From Tritrichomonas foetus (Eukaryota; Parabasalia; Tritrichomonadida; Tritrichomonadidae), in the NCBI GenBank assembly GCA_001839685.1, contig MLAK01001193.1, positions 51,265-110,251 of the forward strand: a stretch of 58,987 nucleotides of DNA, given 5' to 3'. The translations under genes were made by a program, and so were the position numbers. Shown piece by piece: positions 9,212 through 19,304 of the stretch (positions are counted from its first letter, which is position 1; every line of letters begins with the position of its first letter). The notes below the pieces were generated by a model that worked only from the letters and a program-made list of their open reading frames with translations, ran no database searches and was not told where the DNA came from.

Positions 9212-10768
9212 CTATCCGTCAAGTTGTGCACAAGGAACACCATCGTCCTTAAGAAGGTTCATAAAAACAATTGCATAATTTTTAACATCTTCAGTGATCA
9301 CTTCATCTTCTTCTCTAAAAATAATTTCGGCAAAATAGTTTCTTCCATCACTTGAAGTGAAACTTTCAACAAACTTCTCAGTACTTCCCATAATTCTCAA
9401 TCTTAAATAAAGCGACTGAAGTGCAAGAATAGTCCAAATAATAAGATCAGAATTGTCATCATCCAATTTTTCCAAAGCTTTTGGAATATAAATCGAAAGA
9501 TCAATTGGAAGAGTATCTAATGTATAGAATTCTAGCATTTTACTCATGAGTCTAGTAAAATGTAACACAATGTTAAATGGAGTTTCATCATTAATAGTTG
9601 TTAGCCACAAAAAGTTGAAAATATTTATTTCTTCACCTGTTCTTGGATTAGAAAAAGTATAAAAGTTATCAATGAGAAAATCATGTGTGGAATCTATAAT
9701 TTCATAAATACATTTAGCTGCATCAACACAAACATCTACAAAGTGAATTGTTAGTAAGCAGCCTGTGACTGCATGAAAATCACAAATATCACAGAAAAAC
9801 TGTGCACATTGTCGGCCGTTTGAAAAAGCTTGTTTTATAATTTTTAATCCAATTCTCGAAGTTTGAATGTGATGACATTCCATGATATTTGGAATATAAT
9901 TTTTGAATATTGAATATACAAAACTATTACATCTTTTAAGTGTTGGTGCAATTGATTCAAAATTACATTTAAGAAGATCTTTCAAGATCAAGAGTAGGTA
10001 TTCAACTGTTTCGATTTTATTTTGACTTGGATTTGCATAGCCATAGCGGAATAGTTTTATCAATATTTGTTCAAAAGGTAATTCATCTTCATTATGCAGC
10101 ATTTTTGTATATGCTCGAAGTGCAAACACCACATAATCATCAACAGCTCTTCCAGGGCCTGAATTAAGTTGGAAGACATGTTCAGCACGTGAAAAAACCA
10201 GTGGAAATACAGCTCGCATTTGAAGTGCCCATTGATGTGATTGTAATGTAATATTTCCAATTAACTTAAAAGTATAATTTTGGATCATCTCAGATTTATC
10301 GATTATGTTGGCAATATCTTTTGGTATTGTCTCTTTATTTTCTGCATTCAAAAATTCTTTAAATGAATTTGCAAGTCTGATCAGAATTTTCAATGCAAGA
10401 ATTACCAACTCCTCATCAGTGCTATAAAGAAGAGTAAACATATGCTTTTCAAATAAACTAATCACATCATAATGCTGAGTAAAAATGAGCTTTGGTTGAC
10501 AATTTTTTGTTGTCAATAAAGATTTTCGAATTTCATCTAAAATGTCTTTCCGTTTTTGAAGATCACCATTCAAAATTTCTTCACGATGGGCATTGAAATT
10601 ACTCATTAAATCTAACGCATAAGATTCATGCACATTTATTGGTAAATTTACATCAAAGGTTATGCCATCTTCTCTGAAGTCAACAGATTCTGGAATGGTT
10701 AAAGAATTGAAAGCTGCTTTTGTTGGGCTAGTTTCATTTTCAGTTTTCCTATGAAAGTCTTCTTCCAT
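9212..10768 (-). CDS. Armadillo/HEAT-like alpha-solenoid protein, 518 aa
   Basis: The first in-frame AUG is at 10768 (MEEDFHRKTENE); 12 further codons upstream are open but lack AUG. After a polar N-terminus (about 1-50) the protein is a run of amphipathic helices typical of armadillo/HEAT folds, for example DEELVILALKILIRLANSF, IGLKIIKQAF and DLIIWTILALQSLYLRL. No signal peptide, membrane helix or catalytic motif is evident. Trichomonad genomes contain large families of such proteins of unknown role, often scaffolds or transport factors. I cannot name this one. It is divergent from the gene at 10909, with about 140 bp between starts. Confidence 0.7.
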   Translation of the reverse strand: MEEDFHRKTENETSPTKAAFNSLTIPESVDFREDGITFDVNLPINVHESYALDLMSNFNAHREEILNGDLQKRKDILDEIRKSLLTTKNCQPKLIFTQHYDVISLFEKHMFTLLYSTDEELVILALKILIRLANSFKEFLNAENKETIPKDIANIIDKSEMIQNYTFKLIGNITLQSHQWALQMRAVFPLVFSRAEHVFQLNSGPGRAVDDYVVFALRAYTKMLHNEDELPFEQILIKLFRYGYANPSQNKIETVEYLLLILKDLLKCNFESIAPTLKRCNSFVYSIFKNYIPNIMECHHIQTSRIGLKIIKQAFSNGRQCAQFFCDICDFHAVTGCLLTIHFVDVCVDAAKCIYEIIDSTHDFLIDNFYTFSNPRTGEEINIFNFLWLTTINDETPFNIVLHFTRLMSKMLEFYTLDTLPIDLSIYIPKALEKLDDDNSDLIIWTILALQSLYLRLRIMGSTEKFVESFTSSDGRNYFAEIIFREEDEVITEDVKNYAIVFMNLLKDDGVPCAQLDG

Positions 10769-10908
10769 TTTTGCGAGGGAGGCAGAGGTCAATTTAGCTT
10801 TCAATTAGCCTATTACGATAAAAGTACCGAAAAAGTTATCAGAATGATGACCGTTTAGCAAATCAACCATCTATGTAGCGACCGTTTAAAAACTCAAAAA
10901 ATTAATTG
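10769..10908. promoter_or_regulatory. Compact divergent intergenic region
   Basis: Only 140 bp separates the starts of two divergent genes, so both promoters must lie here or within the first codons. I see no TATA-type element, and no unambiguous trichomonad initiator at either end. Confidence 0.4.
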
Positions 10909-11268
10909 ATGGAATCTTTGTCATCATTCACTTCAGTCGTCGTAAACCCAGAGGAAACTGTCAAGGTTTCAACTAACAATGACGCTATTTGGTCAATCAC
11001 AAGCGTTTCAATTAAAGTTACAGATGATCTTCCAAAAGAAGGACGCGTCGTTCTTTACATTTCCCAAGTCGGAATCGATGGAACTGTCGGCAATAAAATA
11101 GCCATTGCACCACTCAGAGTCAGAGATTGCGAAGTCGTTAATGCTGATTATTCAATCTCCTCTCCAGTCGTTTTTTCAACAACAGGCGCAAAAATTTCTG
11201 TTTCAGTGACAGGATACACAACATCACTTGATTCTCTCATTATTGAAAGAACAAGCACATCCAAGTAA
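10909..11268 (+). CDS. Small beta-rich protein, candidate nucleoplasmin-like domain
   Basis: A 119-aa protein starting at the ATG at 10909. It consists almost wholly of short beta strands: a first strand FTSVVVNPEETVKVS, a central strand VVLYISQVG, then KIAIAPLRV and, near the end, SPVVFSTTGAKISVSVTGY. The order (N-terminal strand with xxP turn, long mid strands, 'F...G....V.VTGY' near the end) resembles the nucleoplasmin-like domain that precedes FKBP-type histone chaperones or stands alone in HD2/NPL proteins. There is no acidic tail, which typical chaperones have. The fold call is inference from strand pattern; the protein as a coding gene is secure, with good codon use and clean start and stop. 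Confidence 0.6.
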   Translation: MESLSSFTSVVVNPEETVKVSTNNDAIWSITSVSIKVTDDLPKEGRVVLYISQVGIDGTVGNKIAIAPLRVRDCEVVNADYSISSPVVFSTTGAKISVSVTGYTTSLDSLIIERTSTSK

Positions 11269-11656
11269 TTTCTTCATAATAAATTTGCCTTTATACTTCT
11301 GTATATTATTGTCTCTCTATTTTCTATTTTATCCTAGAAATCAACCATTTAAAATAATTTATGATTTATTGAATATTTTCCAAAATAATTAAATTTCAGT
11401 ATTGGATGATTTCATATGATGATGATAAGAGAAAATAAAAAGTAAAAAATATGGAATAGTTTTAAATACAATAAAGCAACACCATTTTTATCTTTGGTTT
11501 AATATCTAAAAATAACATATTTAATTCTCATAAATGAGAATCATCAAAACATAATAACAAACATATGAACCAAGAGGTGATCAAAAAAAAATAGATACGA
11601 ATATAGAGAGATGGTCTCGATTATGGGTATGCATAATATTAAATAAAATGTTCATT
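11269..11656. other. Intergenic region, convergent
   Basis: 388 bp of AT-rich sequence between converging genes. It should hold both 3' ends; nothing else is visible. Confidence 0.5.
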
Positions 11657-14269
11657 TTATTTGTCTGCGAATTTGTGTGATTTCACTTTTTCGATGAATT
11701 TTGTGACATCTGTCGCATGGTGCGAATTTTGTTTATACTGTTCAAGATACTGTAGAACTCCGCTATTTAAGAACATTTGAACACATTTCTGATGTTGTGA
11801 TAATACAATAAAAACAGAAATACATTTTGGAAAAAGTGATGCATTATTCATAACCGTCATTAAGGTATTAGCGATCCTTAAAAACTCGTCAGAATAACCA
11901 GTTCGTGCTAATTTGTCAGTTACTATTAAAAGGAATTTATATGAGGCTGTATCGTTCTTCTTAGTAACTTCTTCCAAAAAAGTAGCCAAAAACCCAGATT
12001 GTGTCAAATCTTTGATCGTTCGGGAATTAATAGTTGCTCTTTTAATGATGGATGGAATGACACCAATGTAAACATCTTCACCTGTTCGTGCAATGTTTTT
12101 AAGAAAATATGGAAATTGTTCAGAGACTGTTAATGTTCTTCGATTATTCTTATTGAGAAATAAAACACAGAAGATTTGAAATGCTTCTTTTTGATGCTCT
12201 TCGGAGATGACCATCCATTGGGGATATTTCAAGAGTGTTGGCGCCTCAGATGGTGATGATGCAATTCTTAATAAAATCAAAGCAGCTAGTTTAGAATGGC
12301 TTGCGCGATATACTAATGCTCGAACCAATTCATCACTTGATAGAATAAATTGTGATTCACCAAGATACCTTAATGTATGTGACCATAAAACATTATTATG
12401 AAGATATTTGGTCAGGTACGGAATATCTTTTTCATTGATTTTTGCTTTAAATCTAATGAGTCCACGCATTGCAAGTACTGCCGTTCCAGGATCATTAGAT
12501 TTTAAGAAGGAGTAGAAAATGTCAAGAACTCGATTCATATTAATTTTGGCGTATTTCGGATTCGTCGCCATCATGTAGTCCAAAATTGTTAATAAAAGTT
12601 TGCCATCTGGTGTATCCTTGACAATTCTTGGAAGATCGAATAAAAGATCAACATAATAATTCTCAACACCACTACATGCAGTCACATATGAAGAAAACAT
12701 GCAAAGCATGGTGGAAGGACGCTTTTGAAGCATTTCAGTGACATATGGAATGTGTTCATCAGTGAGTCGATCTTGGTGCTTTTCAAAAAGAATTCGATAA
12801 AATTCGATGCATTCATCAATTAAACGATCGTCATAAACCGGCAACAATGTAACAAATTGTGTTTTTAAGATTTCAATAATAAAATTCTTATTCCTATTCA
12901 TTAAACGGGTAACTACATGGACGATGGCTCTTAAAGATGAAACTGAAGTACCTTTATTATTGCTACTATTATTATTGGCACTTTTGAGATGAGGGATTAG
13001 TAACTGAATGAAGGAGCTCACTTGTTTTGGTTGGAGTGAATTTGCATAATGGTTCAAATCTTTTTCGAATGTCGGAGAGTCTGGATCTGATAAATTTTTG
13101 ATATCAAATTTCGATGATCTGCTTGATTGTCGATTTGGAGCTTTTTCTCCAATGGGTGAAAGAATATTATTATCTACTACAATTGGTCTATCATATTCGT
13201 CTTCTTCATAATAATCTGAAAATTCGATATCTTCTGTTTTTTTTCTAGGATCAACTTTTTGTCCTTTCTGACGTGCAAGTTGTCTTTCCTTTAATTCTCT
13301 TTCATGTTGTTCTCGAATGGGACCTCTTTTTTCTTCATCTCTTCGAATTAATTTACAAAATCTACGAATTTCTCTTAATTTTGTATCTGGGAATGCAGCA
13401 ATTCCTTTTGATAGAATTTCAAAGATTTCTTCAAATGGAGGTCTCTCTTTCGGATCTTGGGCCCAACATTTTGAAATTAGTTTCTGAAGGGATTCTGGGG
13501 TTGCATTTGAAAATTCTGGTCTTTGTTGATTTTTAACAACACTGGAAAAAATTTCCATTAATTTCATACCTTTAAATGGTCGCACACCCTCACTCATTTC
13601 AAACAAAATCATACCAAAAGCATACACATCAACCTTATTATCGTACGCGTTAGAAACAATTAGTTCTGGCGCCATATAGTTAGGTGTTCCTATTTTCTGA
13701 GTCATTCCTCCACCAATATCTTCAAATCTGGCAATACCAAAATCGCAAATTTTTGGAAAGTATCGATTATCTAATAAAATGTTAGCAGCTTTCAAATCTC
13801 GATGAATGATTCCTTTCTGATGAAGATGTATCATTCCATGAGCAATTCCAATGGCTATAGAAGTAAGCTGGGTGCCCGATAACGGACATACATCATTGGC
13901 GTGCCTTTTCCTGATGTATTTGTCAAGTGACCCTCTCGGCATATATTCTGTTACAATGCTGTATGGCGCTTCTGCTGTAAATCCGACAAGAGGAACGAGA
14001 AACATATTATAGCACGATGCCATGGTTTTAATTTCGGCTATATATCTCCGCATTCTGTGCCCTTCGAGTTTTTCACTGAAAATTTGTTTGTAAGCGCATT
14101 CTTTTTGCGATTTTCGGTCTTTCGCACGATATACTTCACCAAATCCACCTTTTCCAATAACACTACCCATTGAAAACTGCGACTTTTTGACAACAAGATC
14201 GGGGAAATCGGATTCGAGGTCTTCGAGCTGCTGTAGGATGGTATCTAATGGGTTAAATTCGGCAATCAT
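11657..14269 (-). CDS. TKL-type protein kinase with C-terminal helical repeats
   Basis: 870-aa kinase. The catalytic domain (about 30-290) is complete: Gly loop GKGGFGEV (about 39-46), ATP-binding Lys61 in ECAYK, HRDLKAAN with catalytic Asp158, DFG at 176-178, and an activation segment ending MAPEL. The HRDLKAAN signature and the C-lobe motifs DVYAFGMILFEM and CWAQDPKERPPF are typical of tyrosine-kinase-like (TKL) Ser/Thr kinases, a family expanded in trichomonads. A charged linker (about 300-400) rich in Arg/Lys/Glu follows. Residues about 410-870 are helical and armadillo-like, probably for partner binding. No membrane segment is present, so it is cytosolic. All catalytic residues are present, so it should be active; substrates are unknown. 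Confidence 0.93.
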   Translation of the reverse strand: MIAEFNPLDTILQQLEDLESDFPDLVVKKSQFSMGSVIGKGGFGEVYRAKDRKSQKECAYKQIFSEKLEGHRMRRYIAEIKTMASCYNMFLVPLVGFTAEAPYSIVTEYMPRGSLDKYIRKRHANDVCPLSGTQLTSIAIGIAHGMIHLHQKGIIHRDLKAANILLDNRYFPKICDFGIARFEDIGGGMTQKIGTPNYMAPELIVSNAYDNKVDVYAFGMILFEMSEGVRPFKGMKLMEIFSSVVKNQQRPEFSNATPESLQKLISKCWAQDPKERPPFEEIFEILSKGIAAFPDTKLREIRRFCKLIRRDEEKRGPIREQHERELKERQLARQKGQKVDPRKKTEDIEFSDYYEEDEYDRPIVVDNNILSPIGEKAPNRQSSRSSKFDIKNLSDPDSPTFEKDLNHYANSLQPKQVSSFIQLLIPHLKSANNNSSNNKGTSVSSLRAIVHVVTRLMNRNKNFIIEILKTQFVTLLPVYDDRLIDECIEFYRILFEKHQDRLTDEHIPYVTEMLQKRPSTMLCMFSSYVTACSGVENYYVDLLFDLPRIVKDTPDGKLLLTILDYMMATNPKYAKINMNRVLDIFYSFLKSNDPGTAVLAMRGLIRFKAKINEKDIPYLTKYLHNNVLWSHTLRYLGESQFILSSDELVRALVYRASHSKLAALILLRIASSPSEAPTLLKYPQWMVISEEHQKEAFQIFCVLFLNKNNRRTLTVSEQFPYFLKNIARTGEDVYIGVIPSIIKRATINSRTIKDLTQSGFLATFLEEVTKKNDTASYKFLLIVTDKLARTGYSDEFLRIANTLMTVMNNASLFPKCISVFIVLSQHQKCVQMFLNSGVLQYLEQYKQNSHHATDVTKFIEKVKSHKFADK

Positions 14270-14671
14270 TTATTTTCAAACGCAAATATAGACCAAATAT
14301 CCACTCAAACCTTTCAAAGTTATTTCAATTGAATTAGTTCTCATGTTTTCATTTAACATTTCATTAATGAATTTCATTTAACAAGTCATTAATGTTTTCA
14401 TTTAACATTTCACTCAAATCAAAGCTGATGTACTTACTGGGAATGTTTCATTCACATTACATTACATTTAATTTCTATATTTCATGTGCTATTTGATGAT
14501 TATTACTTCGTAAATTGCTATCATGACTTGGGATTGTTCAATAGTCTAAAGCTTGCAAAGCACTCAGAAAAACAAGTTCATTTTGAAACAGAAAGCTCTG
14601 AAAATTAAAATCTTTCAGGAAAAGGGCGAGAGAAAAACAAATACAAATACATAAATACAAAAACACAATCT

Positions 14672-14672
<1 letters not shown>
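14270..14672. other. Intergenic region with short direct repeats
   Basis: This AT-rich stretch includes a tcatttaacatttca repeat family between about 14342 and 14415 (copies of ATGTTTTCATTTAACATTTCA-like sequence). No gene is visible. It contains the upstream region of the TKL kinase. Confidence 0.5.

Positions 14673-14740
<68 letters not shown>
14673..14740. repeat. 68-nt uninterrupted poly(A) tract
   Basis: Sixty-eight A residues in a row, flanked on both sides by ATAAATACAAA-type short repeats (about 14640-14670 and 14741-14780). It lies some 85 bp downstream of the MFS transporter stop, on the opposite strand sense (poly-T in the transcript). Symmetric flanks suggest microsatellite expansion rather than a retroposed poly(A) tail. 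Exact length in an assembly is unreliable. Confidence 0.85.
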
Positions 14741-14745
<5 letters not shown>

Positions 14746-14825
14746 ATACAAAATCACAAATACATAAATACAAAAAGAAGAAACAGAATGATGGAGGGAA
14801 GAAAAAACTTGTAATATTACTAATT

Positions 14826-16175
14826 TTACGCGATTGGTGAAAATAGAGGCGACTTATCGACATATCCAGCCTTTTCATGTGGCTTGAGTCCATGAGTGTC
14901 GCGTGCGAGGAAGATTCCGAATGCTGCAATAAATGTCATACATGCGTTAACCATCCAAATTCCATATTTGTAAGCTTGGTATGTGTGGTGTTGTGATTGC
15001 CCATCAATCGCATAAAGGATTGATGGTGAAGCAAGTTGAAGGAAGCCGGAAACAATGAATGGGAAGAAGTTACCGCAACCCATTCCAGTTCCTCCAGCTG
15101 ATGGAATGTGCATTTCCTTATACATTGAGTTTTCGACGCCAATGGCAGATCCTGCACATAAAGCGAAAACAAACAACATAGTCAAAAGGAGACAATCAGG
15201 TGTATTCTCTGTTACAAACATGAATCCAATTGATGTAGCACATGAAATGCAAGCGCATGCGAAAATTAACCACTTTCTTGTTTTCAAAAGTTCAGAAATG
15301 AATGGGAAAACTGGACCACCTACAATCCAAGCCACTGAAAGCATCATAATGTAAGTATTGGCTTTATTATCACTCAGTTTGCAAACATCACGAAGGTATG
15401 GACCAGCCCATAGTGACGAAACGTTGAAGAAGCAAGATGGTGAGCAAATGCCCCAAATGGCAACAATCCAAAATTGCGGGTTAGCCATAACAATTTTGAT
15501 GTTTTCCCATAATTGAATCATTTGTGCTTTCAAGCTCAAATCTTTGACCTCGTCGGTTTTTGTGTTCTCTTCATCGTCATATCCGGCGTACTTTGGAGTT
15601 GACTTGAGGAATATCATCGAAAGGACGGCGACGACAACTCCAATTCCGGCCGCGATGTAAAATGCATTTTGCCATGGGCGGCCCTCGACTGCAGCGGCGA
15701 GAGGACCCTGGGCGACAAGGCCTCCTGCTGAACCTGCGGCAAGAAGAACTCCACTGGCAATGACGAATCCACGATCTGAAAACCACGAAGCGATTAATCT
15801 TGATGCAGGAACGAAAATCGGTCCGGCACCAAGTCCAACAAGGAAACGACCGAATGAGGAAAGTCCGAAGTTTGTTGAAAAACCATCAATTGTTGCACCT
15901 AGCGAGATGCATAAAGTTGAAACAGCGATTAATTTACCTGGTGAGAAAATATCCGCGAGAATGCCACCGACTGGCTGCATAACAGCGTATGGCCAGAAAT
16001 ACATTGAACCAAATGTACTAATCTGATCTGTCGAGACTCCGAGTGTTTCTGCGATTCTTTGATAAAGAACACTCGGAGCGTATCTGTGGAAAAATGTAAG
16101 TGCGTAAGCTAAGCAACCAAGGACAAGAATAACTCCTTGCATAACCCACTTGGGGACACAATTAACTCGAACCAT
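14826..16175 (-). CDS. Major facilitator superfamily transporter
   Basis: 449-aa polytopic membrane protein with about 12 hydrophobic helices in two sets of six. The N-terminal half shows the MFS layout: helix 1 (VMQGVILVLGCLAYALTFFH), a helix 2-3 loop GGILADIFSPGK resembling the conserved G-x-x-x-D-x-x-x-x-R/K motif, and helix 4-5 GRFLVGLGAGPIFVPASRLI. A charged central loop (about 200-225) separates the halves. The general pattern resembles bacterial-type organic-anion or sugar-phosphate carriers, but the substrate cannot be read from sequence. The ATG at 16175 is clean. Base composition is less AT-rich than flanking DNA, as in other well-expressed genes here. It probably sits at the plasma membrane or an internal membrane. 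Confidence 0.9.
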   Translation of the reverse strand: MVRVNCVPKWVMQGVILVLGCLAYALTFFHRYAPSVLYQRIAETLGVSTDQISTFGSMYFWPYAVMQPVGGILADIFSPGKLIAVSTLCISLGATIDGFSTNFGLSSFGRFLVGLGAGPIFVPASRLIASWFSDRGFVIASGVLLAAGSAGGLVAQGPLAAAVEGRPWQNAFYIAAGIGVVVAVLSMIFLKSTPKYAGYDDEENTKTDEVKDLSLKAQMIQLWENIKIVMANPQFWIVAIWGICSPSCFFNVSSLWAGPYLRDVCKLSDNKANTYIMMLSVAWIVGGPVFPFISELLKTRKWLIFACACISCATSIGFMFVTENTPDCLLLTMLFVFALCAGSAIGVENSMYKEMHIPSAGGTGMGCGNFFPFIVSGFLQLASPSILYAIDGQSQHHTYQAYKYGIWMVNACMTFIAAFGIFLARDTHGLKPHEKAGYVDKSPLFSPIA

Positions 16176-17248
16176 TGGTAATTTCTTCTACTAATTTGAA
16201 TGCTTTATTTAAATAATCGACTTTTTTAGATCTATTTTGCTTTGATTGTGTCATTTTCCATTTTTTCTTTCTGCGATTTTGAAGTATCCTTTTAAAATTC
16301 TCTTCTCAATTTCGAAGAAAATGAATATTTTTATTGTGAACATCATTTAAATTTAATTTTGTTCTTCAATTGTTTGTGAGAAAGTATTGTTTTATCAGTA
16401 TTCAAATTTTTGTTAATATTGAAAAAACTGCTATTAGCAATAAAGAAATGGTGAAAATTCTGTAAATAATTGACCTTTGTCTCAACTGCTTTTCATCACA
16501 AAAAGTTCCAGTTTAAATGGTTTATACTAAATTGGCATAATATTCAATAGACATTTAAATAATCATTTAATTTTTTATATCTTTGTATTTCATCTCAACT
16601 CAAAGTTGGAGCGCAAGAAACTTTTCAAAATCTCTTTCTGTCGATGTAAATGCATGATACATCGATTTAGTCAGAGTGTAAAGATATAAAAGAGAATGAA
16701 AGAAAGAAGCTTCAAATTTTTAATAATTAAAATTGTGAGAAAACTCAAAATAATGAACTTTTATTATTTTTTTGAGGATTTTTCATTCTATCTACATAAA
16801 ATACCATCTCTTTTCTATTTTTATTGTTGATCAAGTTATTTAGAATTAATCATCATTGATGAAATTGTATCAAATCATTCCACATTTATGCGATCGCTTA
16901 ATCTTATATATATGTGACATCATAATAGTAAAATACATGTTATATATATATATTCTTACTTTCTAAGAAATAAATATTACTTAATACTTAATATTTTATT
17001 CTATATATAAAATACACCTTAATATTTTTAAATATACAATAAGTAAAATAGATTGCAGCAATGTAACACATTATCGGAAATGAAATTTCCATTTAGTCCA
17101 ATTTCCTAAAAGTTAGATATATTTAATAATCAAATGAAATAAAAGTATAAACCAAAGTTTCCCCATAATATTTAAGTAATTAAATTACATAGAGAAAGAG
17201 TTTTCGCCAAAATTTTAAAAATGTCACTTTTCTGGGAAGAATTTGCGA
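16176..17248. other. Divergent intergenic region, about 1.07 kb
   Basis: Very AT-rich, with TATATATA runs near 16910-17035, between the divergent MFS and PRP17 genes. At 17224 the sequence TCACTTTTC resembles the trichomonad initiator. It lies just after an out-of-frame ATG (17221) and 25 nt before the PRP17 ATG, which supports starting PRP17 at 17249. No gene is visible. Confidence 0.45.
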
Positions 17249-18691
17249 ATGGATCGATTTCAACAACTCTATGCTGACAGTTCATCCTCAGATTCCGAAG
17301 GAATAACATTCGATCCTGCGCCTCCTGTTGCTGACAGTTCAATTTTGGCGACCAACGAAGGCGCGCCAGCCAGAATTAATGCAAACTTACCGATTTCAAA
17401 ACAGAATCTTCATCTCGCACCAAAAAAAGAATCAAATATTGAAGAAATCACAATGGTCGACGCCATTTGGCAGCAAAAACATTATACAAAAAGAATTAAA
17501 AAATCGAAGCATCATAAAGGAATTCGACGCGACATTCCTTGGGACGAAAATGAAGAAAAGAAACCAGAAACACCAATCACTGACAGAATGGCATACAAAC
17601 AGCGTACGACAAATCGAACATGGTTTCCGGCAATTGGCGATACTCAGCTCCCGGATACTGTTGTTTGGCATAACGTTATTAATGTCAAAGATTATTTGGG
17701 AAGATCATGGGTGATGCAGCCAATTTCTTATGTTGCCAATCCAGGTCATGAATGTTTTCTTCCTAAAGCAAATATTCATAGGTTTACATATCATACATCA
17801 TCAGTTACAAATGTTGAAATGTTTCCAACCTTTGGTCACATCATGTTGTCGTGTTCTTTAGATTCAACCATTAAAGTTTGGTCACTTTCAGGTGATCGCC
17901 AATGTATCCAAACTTATATTGGCCATACCCATGGTGTCAGGGACTGTCAATTTTCTCGAACTGGTTTCAGATTTGCTTCAGTGTGTTATGGAAAACGATT
18001 AAAATTATGGGACACTGAAAAAGGATTCATTTCTGGAGCAATTTTAGATTCAATTCCATCACAAATCATGATGAATCGTAGTGAAGACCGAGAAGATGAG
18101 TGTATTGTTGCTTTACAAGATGGTCGTGCAGTTCATTATGATTTTCGTGAAGGACACCACAATTCAGGTGACAGAAAACCTATTCGTGAATATAAGTTCC
18201 ATTCTGCACCAATGTCTGCGTGCGCTTTTCTTCCGGGAAACAAATATTTTGTTACTTCTGGGGAAGATTCAGCTTTGGTTATGTGGGAAATTGGTGTAGA
18301 TAAACCAGTTGCTGTTTTGAAGGATCTTTGGATGAAACCAATATCTGCTTTAGTGGCTCACCCGACTGAACCTTTCATTTGTGGGCAAATGCAGACTGGC
18401 GAAATTGTAGTTTTTAAAACATCTCCTTCTTTCAGCTGCTACCAAAAGAGATCCTTTACTGGACACAATCCACAGTCCTTCCCATGCAGGATGACTATTT
18501 CGCCAGATGGAAGCTTTTTGGCGAGTGGTGATTCCGATGGAAAACTTTACATCTGGGAATGGAAGTCCGCAATTTTAAAAAAGACTTTCGAATTGCATTC
18601 TCAAGTATTAATTAAAGCGGATTGGAGTCCATACAATCCCTCACAGATCCTTACTGCTTCATATGACAACTCTCTCTGTCTGTTAGATTAA
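17249..18691 (+). CDS. PRP17: Pre-mRNA processing factor 17 (PRP17/CDC40), WD40 splicing factor
   Basis: 480-aa protein; first in-frame AUG at 17249 (MDRFQQLYADSSSS). PRP17/CDC40 is a spliceosome component acting around the second catalytic step. The N-terminal third is polar and includes the family-type short helix region. Seven WD40 repeats occupy about 170-480. Diagnostic segments are VTNVEMFPTFGHIMLSCSLD, TYIGHTHGVRDCQF, LKLWDTEKG, a repeat with YDFREG, and the C-terminal GDSDGKLYIWEWK followed by HSQVLIKADWSP. These align with the fungal and animal proteins in order and spacing, including the YIGHxxxVRD and SGDxDGKLxIWxWK signatures. The length is somewhat short because the N-terminal region is reduced. 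Presence is expected in trichomonads, which retain a spliceosome despite few introns. Confidence 0.93.
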   Translation: MDRFQQLYADSSSSDSEGITFDPAPPVADSSILATNEGAPARINANLPISKQNLHLAPKKESNIEEITMVDAIWQQKHYTKRIKKSKHHKGIRRDIPWDENEEKKPETPITDRMAYKQRTTNRTWFPAIGDTQLPDTVVWHNVINVKDYLGRSWVMQPISYVANPGHECFLPKANIHRFTYHTSSVTNVEMFPTFGHIMLSCSLDSTIKVWSLSGDRQCIQTYIGHTHGVRDCQFSRTGFRFASVCYGKRLKLWDTEKGFISGAILDSIPSQIMMNRSEDREDECIVALQDGRAVHYDFREGHHNSGDRKPIREYKFHSAPMSACAFLPGNKYFVTSGEDSALVMWEIGVDKPVAVLKDLWMKPISALVAHPTEPFICGQMQTGEIVVFKTSPSFSCYQKRSFTGHNPQSFPCRMTISPDGSFLASGDSDGKLYIWEWKSAILKKTFELHSQVLIKADWSPYNPSQILTASYDNSLCLLD

Positions 18692-19304
18692 ATTGTTGTA
18701 TTGTTACTAATAAAGTATATTTTTCTAGTTTTTTCTATTATGATAATTTGATTATTTGATGGACAATCATCAACATCGTAAACTGAAATTGAATATTAAA
18801 TCAGATGATCTGTATCTGTGAGTGAACCAGTGATCTAATGAATTAGAATAGACCAAGTTAACAATGAAATGTAACATGGGAGGTAAAATAATAATAATAA
18901 AAATCAACAAATTATATATATTTTACAAATACAAGTTTGCTTCATAGTTATCCAAATCCTCCTAAGGGTTGCTTTAAACATACTCAGAGTTAGAATTAGA
19001 TTATTTTCTATTTTCAAAAATCCTAAACACCAATAAAAGTGCTACAATAATGGTGATAAAATTAATGAACTTTTTCTAGAAAAAACAGAAATCAAAACAA
19101 AATTATGTATAAAACACATTGAGTTTGAACCTTCTTTTTTTGTTATAATGATGTCATCACTATTTTGATTATAATGATAAGCAATTTGATTTCTTGTGAT
19201 TGCCTAAATAATTAAAAACCTTGATTGTTCATTATTGTCTTTCACTTGAAAGGAATGGATAATTCTATTAATTTTAATAAATTTGTTATGATATACAAAA
19301 AAAA
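18692..19304. other. Convergent intergenic region
   Basis: 613 bp of AT-rich DNA between converging stops. Only 3' ends are expected; no other feature is visible. Confidence 0.5.

Noticed and set aside
14615..14929. Frame encoding a long poly-Phe run
   Set aside because: It is the translation of the poly(A)/poly(T) tract.
17221..17248. ATG at 17221 as the PRP17 start
   Set aside because: It is out of frame with the WD40 frame; the in-frame AUG is at 17249, and an initiator-like TCACTTTTC lies between them.
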